A DNA stretch of 64,000 nucleotides, from assembly GCA_038373865.1 (NCBI GenBank), contig JAXGGA010004730.1:21088-85087 (forward strand), written 5' to 3'. Source of the stretch: Uloborus plumipes (lineage: Eukaryota > Arthropoda > Arachnida > Araneae > Uloboridae). Both the position numbers and the translations under genes were made by a program. The first letter of the stretch is position 1. The number at the start of each line of letters is the position of its first letter. Below, in pieces: positions 44,630 to 57,133 of this stretch. A model generated the notes under the pieces. The model was not told the DNA's origin and did not search any database. It saw nothing but the letters and a program-made list of their open reading frames with translations.

Positions 44630-45210
44630 CACTACAAAAGATGAATCGTTGTTTTTACAGTATTATACTGGCAGCCGAGGTTCTAATTAGAAACTGTTAA
44701 CTGTACAGTAATAAATTGTAAAACTAGCAGTTTTAGTTTCTTACTGTAAAGTTAAAAATTTTACAGTTAATTGTAGTAAAATTTAGCTGTATTATACTTT
44801 AAAAACAACAGTAGAATACTGGCAGGAGAGGTTCCAGTTTAACCTTTTGGATCCGCACTGTTTTTTGAAAAATTTTCTTTCGACCCAGATAGTACGACAG
44901 TTGAACCACAGGTTTCTTTTGAATTGAAAAGAGAAGGTATAAACTGTCGTACCAAACGTATGAAACCTTGAAAAAATCTCCGGCTCCAAAGGGTTCGAGT
45001 GAAAAATTCATCCCTGTCCTCTAAAGAAAAAAAATGGTACAACATGTGTACCGGTGTAAATGTGTACCGGTGTACACCGGTGTACAAAATGTGTACCGGT
45101 GTAAATACACGGTAATACATTGAAAAATTAAGAATTTTAGTTTATTACTGTAAAAGTGGCTATTTTACAGTTTGGTACTGTAAAATTAGAAAATTTAATT
45201 TTTTTTAACT
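44630..45210. mobile_element. CACTG MITE split by an insert with TGTACCGGTGTA repeats
   Basis: Starts CACTACAAAAGATGAATCG after TA. The MITE core AGAGGTTCCAGTTTAA is interrupted at about 44842 and resumes at about 45108 with ACGGTAATACATTG. The insert has four TGTACCGGTGTA-type units and an inverted copy at 59.97-60.21 kb. The right MITE end is decayed. Confidence 0.65.
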
Positions 45211-45250
45211 TGGAATTTAGGGTAAAGGCTCCTGAATGAAAGTGCTCCTA

Positions 45251-45661
45251 CACTGCAAAAAAATCAACTGTTGTTTTTATCTTTTATACTGGCATCGAGA
45301 AGTTCCAGTTTAAAACTGTAAAATGCATAGTAATAAACTGTAAAACTAGCAATTTTACACTTTCTTAGTGTAAAGTTATAAATTTTACAGTTTATTGGCG
45401 CAAAATTTTGCTGTATTATACTGTAAAAACAGCAGTATAATACTGGCAGCAGAGGTTCCAGTTTAAAACTGTAAAATGCACGGTAACAAACTGCAAAATT
45501 AGCAATTTTACAGTTTATTACTGTAAAAGTAGCAGTTTTACAGCTTAGTACTGTAAAACTAGAAAATTTAGTTTATGACTGTAAAATTAGAAATTCTTAC
45601 AGTTTATTAATATAAAATTAGCTGTATTACACTGTAAAAACAACATTCATTTTTTACAGTG
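45251..45661. mobile_element. CACTG MITE, full copy in TA
   Basis: 411 bp from CACTGCAAAAAAATCAACTG to CATTTTTTACAGTG, with TA on both sides (45249-45250, 45662-45663). It fixes the TA target for this family. Confidence 0.85.
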
Positions 45662-48600
45662 TAACCGTGACGAATATACACAGGAAGTTTTCTTCTGGCA
45701 ACAACTTTCACAAACAAAAATCAGCGATGATAAAAAGAAGTGATGATGAAGTAATAATAAAAGAAAATAAATAAAATAAATCATGATTTCCTTTTCAGAT
45801 AAGAAGCAAAAATGAATAGAAATATTTCGTAGAAAAATGAAGCATTTGGAAGATAGTGATGAACCAGGAAATGGAATTTCTATTCATTGATAAATGAGGC
45901 AAAGAAATGAACTATGCAAAGGGGGAAAAGGCAGAAAGGTAAAGGACAAAAAAGAAAATGAAATTTATGATCTTTATGTTTGACCAATGGCATTTAGTTT
46001 CATGTGCTGAGTTTAAGTGATAGATTTTTTAAAAATAATGAAAGTTTTTTCGACTTGGAATTTAGGGTAAAGGGTATGGAAGTTGCTGTTAGAAAGTGGT
46101 TGAAGATTTCTATTGGCATAAAATTAAAAATCCATAGGTGTTGCACAATTGTATGCAAATATCAAAAAAGAGAAAAGAAAGAATAAATATTTTTCCTTAT
46201 TTATTAGCGGCCCATTACTTTGCAGTAATCTTCAAGACTTTTTTTCAGTGCTGTTTAGGCCAAAGAAGGACATTAAGGAAGAAGTAGCCTGTGTTTACGT
46301 TTGCACAAAAATGTTATTTTTTTGTATTGTATATGCAAACTGTAATTGTTGCTTGTCTGAAACTTTTTTGTCCTATACTTTTTCCAAAACGACAATATTT
46401 TGTGAATTGATCTCTTTTATCGCTATGTAAATCAAAAAATCTTCGTGATCAACTAAAACTGAGACATATTTTAGACTTAAAAGTCATAAGTTAGTCAGAA
46501 ACAAGTCACAAATCTAAGACAGCCGAATAGTTGTTTTCTTTTGTAACCAGTTGTTTTGAAGCAAAAATAGTTTTTAATACCCTTTTATTAGTTTCACATG
46601 TGGGTTTGTTGTTTGTCAGTATGTATGTAACCAACGTCTCCTAAATAGTAAATGCCTAGAAGATTTGCTTCGCTACCGTCGAGATGGGTTCCACTTTAAA
46701 CACCATCTTACAGCAATCCGATAAGGCCGTTGTTATTTTTTGATTGGATAATTTTTAAATTTAAATTCAGAAATGAACCAATCGTTAATTTCTCGAAGAA
46801 CTCCGGTAGATGGCAGTGTATCGTGAACCAAGGGCATTTTGCAGCTATTGGCGATGGATCCAAACAATATTCGAATTAATTTTTTTGAATGGTTGAGTTT
46901 TAAATTTAAATTTAGAAATAAACCAATCGTTAATTTCTCTTTCTCGACGAACTCTGGTAGATGGCAGTGTATCGTGAATCAAGAATGAAATTTTGCTCTG
47001 TGCTAAAAACCAGAAAGTTGCAGGCATTTAGTATTTAGGAGGCGTTGATGTAACTCTGAATAAAAACTAAAATTCACGTTCTTTGCAAATGTAAAAGTAA
47101 TATATTTAATATTATTATTAATACTGAAGGCTAAACTGTATTACATGCTGATGTATTATAAGCGTTTCAGCTGTTTGTATGTAAATCTGAATAAAAGATA
47201 AAATTTACGTCCATTACAAATATAGAAAAAATATATTTAATCTACTATTAATACTGAAGGCTAAACTATATTAAATGTTGATGTATTATAAGAGCATCTA
47301 AAAGCGTATTTTTTAGTTTTTTAAAACTAATTTAAAGATTATTTTCCTCAGTTTAGATGCAGCAAGAAAAAATGCTGGTGTTTTCTTTTTGTATTCAATC
47401 ACTATTGATTTATGTTGAAAAACTATTTTCAAAAATTATTTCGTTTCAACTTGATAAATAAATTAACAACTAGACAGTTTCTAAATACTTAGCTTGAACG
47501 TTTTATCGAAAATAATTTTTAAATTAGGATGTGCGCAATTAACAGAGGACAGTTCGAATTAAAAGAAGGAAAAAAAGCCTGTTCGATTACATAACTCTTC
47601 GTTAATTACAATTTTTAAAAGCTGTATTTTTTCTGTTTTTCAATCTCTTAAACATCGCTTTCCCTTGAGCCAAATATTTAAGTGTTTATTTACTGTTGCG
47701 ACATTAACATTTTTTGATTCGAGGATTTTTTTTAAGTCTTGGGACACTTGATGAATTAAAAACATTAAAATCTCATTTAAAAAGCACAAATGTCAATAGA
47801 AAAATAGCAAAGGATAACTAGCAAGAAAAATTAACCCGTGCTTCAGGGTTAGAGGGAGCTAATTTTTGAATGCAAAAATACGCTTCGGGAAAAAAAGACA
47901 TCAAACAAAAGCCTTTTTTTTCCATCTTTTGTCAGAAAAAAATCCAAAATATCGGCAAGATCCAATATTTTGTCGCTTATGTCTTTAAATGCACGAACTA
48001 TTGTTTTTGCATTGAAAAAAGAGCTCCTCGTAATTGCAGAGGTTAAACAGGGGTTAAAACAGAATTTACAGACAGCCCGGTTATGCCATCCAGAGTGTGT
48101 GCTTATAAACCTTCCGACAAAATCTTTCGTCGGATGAAATTCGCCTTCAAAAATCTCGAAAAACGTATTAAAGGTTTTTAATTAATATCTTCGTTAATTA
48201 ATATGATCCGAAGACGCGATCTACCTAGAAACTCTCGCACTCAACTCTTTTCAAAAAAAAAAGATTTATCCGTTTAGGCGCTAGAATTCCACAGATAGAT
48301 ACACAGATACACAAATCGACAGCTACACAGAAACATTAAACTTATAACCCCCTTTCCTTGTTGCGTCGGGGCGCAAACATAGTAGTAATTAAAGTAAAAC
48401 TTTCAACATCACCCGTATTTTCTAAAAACAAAAGTGTTGATCTTTTTTCAGTTCTGGAAAGTGTTGAAGAAAGACTCTATAACTAAATGCGTAGTTTTTC
48501 GATCGTTCATTGACAGAAGATTCAATTCTAAATGCAATAAAAGGAAAATTATATTTTTCTATGCACATTTAAGTGGCATAAAAGCATAACTAAATTGGAA

Positions 48601-49063
48601 ATGTATTGCAATGAAGTATATCGCAGAAAGAAATTTGTATTACATTCAAACAGAATAAAAGAGCAAAAACAATCCTTATCTTGAAAAAGCCATAAAAGCG
48701 ATCTTTTGGACTTCGAAAACTCCGACTCTTAAGGGAAAAAAAAACTTCATCTTTACAATTTTCAGACCCTCGGGTCTTTTTCTAACAAGGACACTACTAA
48801 GCAAGGATAAAGTGGGGGATCGGTGACATGTTATTTGCGGTGAAATGGGTTTTAAATGAACGGTTTCCGCTTTTCCTGTGCCTGTCCTTTCCTGCATTCC
48901 GATCTCCGCTATTTTGTGTTTTTTACAGTTGAATTATTGAATAAAGGGGGGGGGGGGGTTTCGTGGTTGCTCAAAATCAGTAGGAAGAGAAGAAATTATT
49001 TTTAAGACTCAAACACGTAGGGATTTTCACCTTAGTATACAAACATACGTGATAAGGCAGCCA

Positions 49064-49439
49064 TAAATTTTCCTGACATTTTACGGTAAAAGTTACTGGC
49101 ATCCATGTTGCCAGTAACTTTTACCGTAAAATATTTTTTCACTGTAAAATTTTACGGAAGAGGATACGAGAATTAAAAAGCGCGAGATACGAACGACAAG
49201 GATCGAACCCGGGACGCAATTTTTTCATACTGCTTTACTATGCACGGTACCAGATCAGACACATCAGGAGAGCGGAAATAGGGTGTCATCTGCATCTCAC
49301 AGTGTCACGTGGTGATCAATTGGCGCTGCAATCGCAATTTTTTTTTTATCGGTACAATTTACTGTAAAAATTTTCTGTACTGTAAACGCTACATTTTACA
49401 GTAACATTTACCATAAAAGCTTCCTGAATTTTAACAGTG
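49064..49439. mobile_element. MITE, CACTGTTAAAAATT family (right arm)
   Basis: Inverted counterpart of 40713-41086; ends TTTTAACAGTG at 49435-49439 followed by TA. Confidence 0.75.
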
Positions 49440-49739
49440 TATTTATACGTATTGTCTATTATTATCGTCGGCACCCTGCTAAGATAACGAATGTAAAAAA
49501 TCGCGTTTTTCAAGTTCGTTTTTCAAGTTCGAATTTTATAAATAATTAAAATTAAAATGATACCTTCGAACGATGGTTTTACACTTAAAGATATCTATAA
49601 AATTAAAAATAACTAAACACGTCAGGTGGGGAAAATTATATTCAGTATTTTGGCTCTCATGAAAAGTGCCAATTTTCACATTCGTAAGTTTAACATGGTA
49701 TAGACGATATGTTCGCTCTCTCTCTCTCTCTATTTGTTT

Positions 49740-49792
<53 letters not shown>
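49740..49792. repeat. (CA)n microsatellite, right arm
   Basis: About 52 bp of CA next to a CT run (49716-49728). The left-arm counterpart at 40380 is about 24 bp, so the tract changed length after duplication. Confidence 0.95.
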
Positions 49793-49796
<4 letters not shown>

Positions 49797-50865
49797 TTTA
49801 AAACTATGTTCTTAAAAAGAAACACACATACAAGGCATATTGGAATAAAAGTACTTTGGTGTACTATGGGACTAATACTGCAATAGGCGGTCAGTGTGAA
49901 AAAGTACACAAAAGTCACGAGTCTCTTGTTTAAGAGTAACATTATATGACGATTTGTTCATTAATTCTTCTGTGTTAGCGGATCTTTCAAAATAATTTTA
50001 AGAAGTTAAAATCTTACCTATTTTCCGCTTCATGTTGGGCATGTCTAATCGTTTCATCAATTTTGTTATTATTTTTATCGCGTTATTCATTTCAGTTCAG
50101 TTCAATTAATTTTATTCAAAGCAAGAAAAAGCAAAAAATAACTTGCAAACGATCGGAATGTCAGTTGCAAGCTTTCTTTTATTTGATAAAAATATTTTTG
50201 AAAAAAAATTGAACCGACTTCGGAACTTCACTCAGAAAATGCTCTAAAAAGTAAAAAATAATTTTATTCTTTGAACACCATCGATACTACATTTAAACAT
50301 AAGTTTTGAAGTCGGCGCAAAAACTATAGGTAAAATGTTTACTATATTTTGCCAACATTTTCAGAGAAATCATTTAAAATTGAGAGCTGAATATTTGTAT
50401 ATGTATTTTTCAATGAATGCGAATAAAGAACCTGGATTCATTTAAATTTATATTTATAGTTTCGAATGATTCTATTTGGCTTTTTTTGCGCCGACTTCAA
50501 AACTTAGGTTTAACTGTAGTATCGATGGAGTTCAAAGAATAAAATTATTTTTTACTTTTTAGAGCATTTTCTGAGTGAAGTTCCGAAGTCGGTTCAATTT
50601 TTTTTCAAAAATATTTTTTACCTATAGTTTTTGCGCCGACTTCAAAACTTATGTTTAAATGTAGTATCGATGGTGTTCAAAGAATAAAATTATTTTTTAC
50701 TTTTTAGAGCATTTTCTGAGTGAAGTTCCGAAGTCGGTTCAATTTTTTTTCAAAAATATTTTTATTTTAATCTTTTTAGTGTAAATGTACATATGAAATA
50801 AAGTAACGTTTCCATTGCAAAACTTCACCTAATTTTCTTAAGTAAATGCTTCATAAAATAAACTA

Positions 50866-52155
50866 CCGTAAAATGGGGTTAATCGGAACACTTTTCAGCT
50901 TTGATTGTAAAAAAAGCAGTTAAAAGATTTTTTTAAATTTGATTTTTTGGGTAAAAACTTCGGTCTTGCTTTACTTTTGATATTCCAAGCAAAGACAAAA
51001 GATTTTGAGCAATTATTATTAAAATATATAGCAAATTATGGGTGTTCCGAATCACCCCGCTGATAGGGGTCAATCGGAACACTTGTTAAAATTTTTATTT
51101 TTTTTCAATTTAATCTGTAATAGGTCTCACAAACATGAGTAATATTGATGGGGGAGAATAAGAACAGATAATTACTGTCAAATAAATGTATAATTTCAGT
51201 ACCAGTAAACGTTTATAATTTGTAAAAATTCAAAATAATTTTGAACTTATGAAAAATGAAAAGTAATTTTAAAAAAAGCTTTTGAATTGAAATGCAAAGA
51301 TTTAACATGAATGGAAGTCACTCATGTCGTCCACAAATATGTACTTGTCCTTAAAACTAGCAATTGTGACTTGGCTTAAGTTTTTTCATAACATCTCCTG
51401 GGATGAACTCTGCCTTTTCTTTAGTTTTTTGAAATTTCTGGGTTTCGGGGATTGTCCTGAAAGATTTTTTCGCTTATTCATCACTGTCTGTGTGATGGAC
51501 GTTTACTACATAAAGTCTATGTGACTTTCTCCCTTTTATTTTAAGTAAAAAAAAGTCTCCTGGAGAAAAAATCTTTTGAAATCTAACTTTTGTCTTTCTA
51601 AGATCTAGTTGCTCACGAGAAGGGATAAACAGTAATAAATCCTTGTCCCTGTCTTGATTAGAAGAATTGGGGTTAGAATCTTGATTTTTCAAACAATTTC
51701 CTTCAAATAAGTTTGAATTGGAACAAAAGAACTAAGTGTTCCGATTCACCCCGCAAATTTATTTCCCATGGCATTTTTCAGAATTCTTCACTTTTATGAC
51801 ACAATTTATAAAAAAATGTAAATTTTAATGTGGTATTCCGTTGTTCAGATACATGTATAATTGAAACATACCACTCATAGTGTTTAAATATAAGAAGGTT
51901 TGTTCTTGCATATGAAGTTTTGCAGTCTATGAAAATGTGATGTTTTCTAGCATTCCACGTGAAGCCCTCTTTAGAAGCCAGTAGCGTTGCCAGATTGACA
52001 AAAGTATTTTTTTCCTACTTCCTATGATCTTACCTTTCTAAGAAAAAAATTCATGGCGAAAAATACCCAATAGTATATTTATGAAGAATTTCTTTGTACG
52101 GTTGGGAAGTTTTGTTCCGATTGACCCCGCTGTTCCTATACACCCCATTTTACGG
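50866..52155 (-). mobile_element. 1.29-kb TA-inserted element with CCGTAAAATGGGGT ends
   Basis: Ends CCGTAAAATGGGGTTAATCG and the inverted CCCCATTTTACGG inside TA (50864-50865, 52156-52157). GTTCCGATT(C/G)ACCCCGC motifs recur internally near 51050, 51740 and 52120. Its only protein-like stretch is the remnant on the minus strand. Confidence 0.8.
51370..51692 (-). pseudogene. Possible pogo-like transposase C-terminal remnant
   Basis: The minus frame gives KIFSPGDFFLLKIKGRKSHR then LYVVNVHHTDSDE and a TAA. The same frame then continues FRTIPETQKF, KEKAEFIPGDVMKKLKPSHN. The order GDF-LLK--G, YVV-V, D-DE, then a short charged tail ending KL-P fits the C-terminal tail of many pogo/Tigger-type proteins in arthropods, as I recall them. 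The DDE core is missing. TA target and TIR agree with that superfamily, but the assignment rests on a short motif. Confidence 0.35.
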
Positions 52156-52349
52156 TATGTAAGAAAAAAAAAGAAAGTATCAACGCGTCTAAAATTTTAA
52201 ACGATTGACACTAAAAAATAATCCTTGTTATTCTCTGGTATTTATTTGTGTACTAGTTTAATTAAAGGCTAAATATTAACGGCTTTACAACTAATTTATG
52301 TTTCAAAACAACACTAGATTCTCGCAGTTCATAAAATTTCACGACGTAT

Positions 52350-52680
52350 TACATAGGTGGCCCGCTAATTAGTTTTATGTTTGATTCAGTTAAGCCTTCA
52401 TTCACAATTTTCATGATCATTATAATAACTGTTTCATATTAATCACGTTCTGTAACAATGGATTTCATATTTAATCATTTAGGACAAATCGCTTTAAATT
52501 TGAGCAAAAATTTGGAGATTTTCCTCATTTTCTTCAGAATTCCTTTATCAAACCTTATGTAAATTAAGACTAACAAAACCTGAAATATTACGAATCAATC
52601 AGTACCTGGTACGACTTTCAGTTCGTTGGAGTTCAGGAGAAAAAAGCAGGACATAGAAAGATACTCGGTTTAAAATTTTC
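52350..52680 (-). mobile_element. Inverted Helitron fragment
   Basis: Reading on the minus strand: GATACTCGGTTT order reversed, GTCGTACCAGGTACTGATTG, AAATTTAAAGCGATTTG, AGTTAAGCCTTC, GCGGGCCACC. These are the blocks of the Helitron derivatives at 21.8 and 61.2 kb. Both termini are missing. Confidence 0.6.
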
Positions 52681-53199
52681 AAAAAGACCATAGAAAGGAG
52701 TTTCATTATGCAATCCAGAGAAGCCTGGCGTTCAAAATGATCATTATTACGATTACTGTGATCCCAATTTCTTTTTCGAAAGATTTCTGCAGGTTCCCGT
52801 TATCGAACCCGGACCACGAGAGGATGGGACCAGTCGGAAAGAAAGACCTTTCTAACAAAAAAAGAATTTTTGAAATCGGTCCAGGCGTCTTCGAGTAATC
52901 TTGGAACATACCGAAAAAAAAAAATTTCTCCGACGAATTGTATAACCTCCTCCTTTGTTGAAGTCGGTTAAAAATAGTTATTATTCCCTTACAGTATTTC
53001 TAAGTAAAAACGATAGGGGAAAATATGTAAGGTTTAGTAGTTAATGGGCTTGAAATGTCAAAAAGATGTTTCACCCCCCCCCCCCCCCCATTCGAAGTAA
53101 ATTGGAAAGTAACATTTCTGTGCTTTAAAGTTGATTATTTGCCTTTGATGGCTCATTAAAAACAGTTAAAAGGAATCTCAAAATAACTTTTTTTATTCA

Positions 53200-54733
53200 T
53201 GCAAAACATTATATGGGGGGGGGGGCATTTTTTACTTTTCAGGGCCCTATACTTAGTGCACTCAGGATATAACCTATACTTAGTGCACTAGAGTTTCAAT
53301 CTCAGTCCAAAGATTTTTGAGTTAAAAAAAAAGAAAGTTGGTGTATGTGTTTTTTTCTGAAAGGCAAAAAAAAAAAAAAAAACTTGACGTCATAGCTAAA
53401 GTTGAAAGGCCCATCATTGTGAATGGCAAGTGACCAAACAATTCTGACGTTAAAATTTCACTACGAAACAAATCCGAGAAAAAATGTCAGCCGCTGCTTT
53501 TATTTTCCAAAACACAAAGCGTTAAACCACATTAACGGAGTGCATTTCTTTACTGAATAATTTCCTCCAACATTTCAACGTCTATCTTCATTTTGTGAAA
53601 CAAACAAAGCTCTCAGAAGCAATTTGAGTTTCTCATTTTTATCTTCGTCGTTTTTTTTTTTTGTATGCTAGTCAATTTTATTCACTTCTCATAATTAAAT
53701 AAAAACAAGATATTGGGAATACAAAACGATAAATTTACCAATTATAAGTGCTTGTCATTTTATAAAGATTACTTCAATTAATCTGATTTTGTATTTTTTG
53801 TGCAATTTTTCGGTTTTTAGTTATAGCTGCGATTTTCAGTTTTTAAGATTTTGAGTGCTCAATAAAGTTTATTAAAAATACAATTACTGATGCCGAATTA
53901 CAACTCGTATAAGATAATATTTTTTAATTTGGTAAATAAATCATTCCCATGTTAAAAACAAAGATCAGTAACTTTTTTAATTAAGGAATAAAAATTTTGC
54001 AGTTGGTTGAAATGCAAACAAAGAAGATCTTAAGTTTCGTAATTACTTTTATTTTACTGTTAAAACATAAAAATAAAACAAATACATGAATATATATGAA
54101 ATTCAACATTCTAAATACATTAATTTTTTTTCGGTGGTTTTGCTCAGAGTAAATCAATAAACTTTTTTCTATTCTCAGAAAGTATTCAACATTCAAATAA
54201 TCCATAATTTGGAGAAATTCATATTTCTGTTAGTTAATTGGAAAACGTTTTTTATCAGATTAATACCAACTATAATATTTCACTTACACGTGGATGGAAT
54301 AGTCGATTAAAAATAGTAATTATTATTTTTTTATATTTATGTTTCAAGATTTGCTGATTTCATGTTTAATGAGGCCATTATTTTTAATCTCAGAATGAAA
54401 TGTTTTGCATTTTGTTGAAATATAATTCTCTAAAACTGAGTGGTCAAAAAAATTTATATTTTATTAAACTAAGTAACAAAATACACGAATGAACAACACT
54501 GAAATTTAAAATTTTTGTGTGTACTCTCGGATGTTACATACTCGGATGTAACAAATCAAAAACAATTTTCAAATACCATTACTTAAAATCTTTAGTAAAT
54601 TAAAACCATTAAGACAGAGCAAAGGCAGAACTACAAGCAATATACCGACATCTCGGTTAGGACATATTGAACCTGCAGAAAAAAAATGTCATGTCGATGC
54701 GTGTTCTTTCGCTGGTAGCGATGCATTGAAAAA
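53200..54733. other. Right-arm sequence without genes
   Basis: Inverted match to 38.19-39.74 kb. Contains poly-G (53215-53225), poly-A (53368-53382) and poly-T (53650-53661) runs. No credible ORF. Confidence 0.5.
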
Positions 54734-55522
54734 CACTGCAAAATGAGATGTTGTTTCTACACTACAATACAGCTAATTTTGTAGTAATTTTACAGTACTA
54801 AAGGGTCACTCCTTAGAAATGTCAATCTCAGCCGAAGAAAAAAAAATACCGAAGTGAAAAAAAAGTATCAATAAATAAATAAATAAATAAAAATCATACA
54901 ACATAAAAAGTTTAAAAAAATGGAGAAATATTGTAATTATCACTGAGATTAGCCATAATAAATAGTTTGTAATGTGTTTACTACTTGTTATTCGATGGTT
55001 ACGTTAGTCACGTTACGTTAGTCACACTCTATCTTGAGTAAAAGTGACATTTAAGACTAAAAAAAATAAGATTTAATAATTTTTTTTTTGTTTTTAAAAG
55101 CCAACTTTACATATTTTTCAAATATATCATTCAATTTTTAACAATTGCCTAACTTTGAGAATTTTTTGCCTCACAACATGAGCATTCATTTTCAGGGTTG
55201 CAAAAAGGTTACGTTAGTCATGCTGCTATTTTGATTGAAAAAATATCTACTGTCAGTAATTTTGCATTAAATTTTTAGCAGAAATGATACATAGATACCA
55301 TGTACATTGTAAATCCACCAGCATAACTAAAAAATATTTTTTATCCTTTAAGTTACAAGTAAAAACATTTACTAATCAGCTCTGAATGTTACGTTAGTCT
55401 TTATGAATGACCCTCAACTGTAAAATTTGCTAGTCTCAGCCTATTAATGTGCATTGTACAGTTTTAAACTGGAACCTCTGCTGCCATTATTATAGTGTAA
55501 AAACAACAGTTTTTTTGCAGTG
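54734..55522. mobile_element. CACTG element with inner TAACGT-repeat segment (right arm, inner copy)
   Basis: CACTGCAAAATGAGATGTTG to TTTTTTTGCAGTG, 789 bp, so here the end missing from the left arm copy is kept. Inner bounds GGGTCACTCC (about 54804) and GAATGACCC (about 55423). GTTACGTTAGTCAC occurs twice in tandem near 55000-55027 and singly near 55207 and 55390. Confidence 0.75.
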
Positions 55523-56169
55523 AAATCAATGACAGGACATTTTACCTAAGGCTCAGTTATTGACTTATCCATCGTTGCAAATTTCTACTCCCAATAGGTC
55601 ATAATATGTATGTACAGCTTCAACGATTTAAGTCAACTAGAAGGAGTTCTGCTCTGATGTCACGCTTTGAAGGAGAGAGGACGGTTCGAGAATATTTGAC
55701 GGTTTGTGAGAAGGAAAAAGAAAATTGATGTCAAAATGAAAGCGTTCTTCGTAAAAATATTTGATGTTGATCGTACTTAACCCGCGCGGTTATTCTAGCC
55801 CGAGTAGATAACGATATCCCATTAAAGGCAGAACCAGTACGTCCATTTTTTACTGAGCATGATAAAGGTGGAAGTTTGATTTAGATCCCACGCACATTGC
55901 ATACCAGTCACAACAACGTATTCATCCTAAGAAAGGACAAAGACGAGAGAGAGAGAAGGTACATCCATGCCCTCGACCAAACCGGGATTCGAATCCTGAA
56001 CCTACCCATCAGCAGTCAGATTTGTCTAACCACTATGAACTTTTATATCGACAAGATGGTCGGCATAACAATACGTTCAAGTAATATAACGCAGAGTGTG
56101 AGAAGAGGAGATTAGGGGTGAGGGGAGATTAAAAAGTATGATATCATTTCGGGAAACCCTTTTATATAC

Positions 56170-57133
56170 ACAGTAAAAATAGATGTTTTTACAGTATAAT
56201 ACAGCTAATTTCATAGTAATAAACTGTAAAATTGCTGCTTTATACAGTAATAAACTGTAAAATTGCTAATTTACCTTGCATTTTACAGTTTTAAACTGGA
56301 ACCTCTGTTGCAGTATTATACTGTTGTTTTTACAGTATAATACAGTTAAATTTTACGGAAATAAACTGTAAATTTGTAGTAATAAACTGCAAAATTGCTG
56401 CTTTACTATAGGGTCGTTCCAATGGAATGTCAACCTCAGCCGAAGAAAAAAAAATACCAAAGTGAAAAAAAGTATCAAAAAATAAATAAATAAAAATCAT
56501 ACAACATTAGAAGTTAAAAAAAATGGAAAACGTATTGTAATTGTCACTGAGATAAGCCATAATAAATAGTTTGTAGTGTGTTTTTTGCTTGTTATTCGAT
56601 GGTTACGTTAATCACACGCCATCTTGATTAAAAGTGAGACTTAAGACTAAAAAAAAAAAAAAAAATAAGATTGAATAAATGTGTTTTATGTTTTTAAAAG
56701 CCAATTTTACACATTTTTCAAATATATCATTCAATTTTTAACACTTGCTTAACTATGAGAAATTTTTGCCTCACAACATGAGCATAAATGTTCAGGGTTG
56801 CAAAAATGTTACGTTAGTCACGTCGCTATTTCTGTTGAAAAAATATCTACTGTCAGTAATTCTGTTTTAAATTCTTAGCAGAAATGATACATAGATACCA
56901 TGCACATTGTAAATCCACCATCAGAACTAAAATATATTTTTTATCCTTTAAGTTACAAGTAAAAATAGTTACAAAATCAGCTCTGAATGTTATGTTAGTC
57001 ACTATGGAATGACTGTATAATAGACTGTAAAATTAGCACTTTTACAGTTTATTACTGTGCATTTTGCAGTTTTAAGCTTGAATCTCTGCTACCAGTATAA
57101 TACTGTAAAAACAACAACTTATTTTTTGCAGTG
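56170..57133. mobile_element. CACTG element with inner TAACGT-repeat segment (right arm, outer copy)
   Basis: Counterpart of 33387-34397. Inner bounds GGGTCGTTCCAATGGAATG (about 56410) and CTATGGAATGACTG (about 57002); GTTACGTTAATCAC near 56602, GTTACGTTAGTCAC near 56808. Ends TTTTTTGCAGTG followed by TA. Confidence 0.75.

Larger units (their letters stand above)
44546..46609. other. Single-copy spacer between the palindrome arms
   Basis: About 2.06 kb: a CACTG MITE split by a 267-bp insert, a second full CACTG MITE, then about 0.95 kb of AT-rich sequence with no recognised gene (a 93-codon frame at 46149-46430 has no domain). Confidence 0.7.
50188..52970. mobile_element. 2.8-kb nested composite in the right arm, CCGACTTC-ended
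   Basis: The left arm reads straight through this position (GGGAATAAAAACTATTTTC at about 39971). The outer element runs from TTGAACCGACTTCGG to GAAGTCGGTTAAAAATAG. Its left part holds three copies of a ~130-bp unit (CTCTAAAAAGTAAAAAATAA ... GTCGGCGCAAAAAC), one forward and two inverted, at about 50.21, 50.49 and 50.63 kb. Inside sit the 1290-bp element at 50866-52155 and an inverted Helitron piece at about 52.35-52.68 kb. A tRNA-like TTATCGAACCCGG block lies near 52800. Confidence 0.75.

Noticed and set aside
44799..45011. A minus frame with GDFFKVSYVWYDS, recalling a transmembrane segment of SLC5 sodium-coupled transporters
   Set aside because: The match is a dozen residues, the flanking residues do not continue it, and the inverted copy at 60.1 kb has stops. 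Treated as chance within a repeat.
44123..47027. Identical 60-codon frames on opposite strands (44123-44305, 46845-47027) suggesting a conserved gene pair
   Set aside because: They are the same DNA in the two palindrome arms; agreement reflects duplication, not selection.
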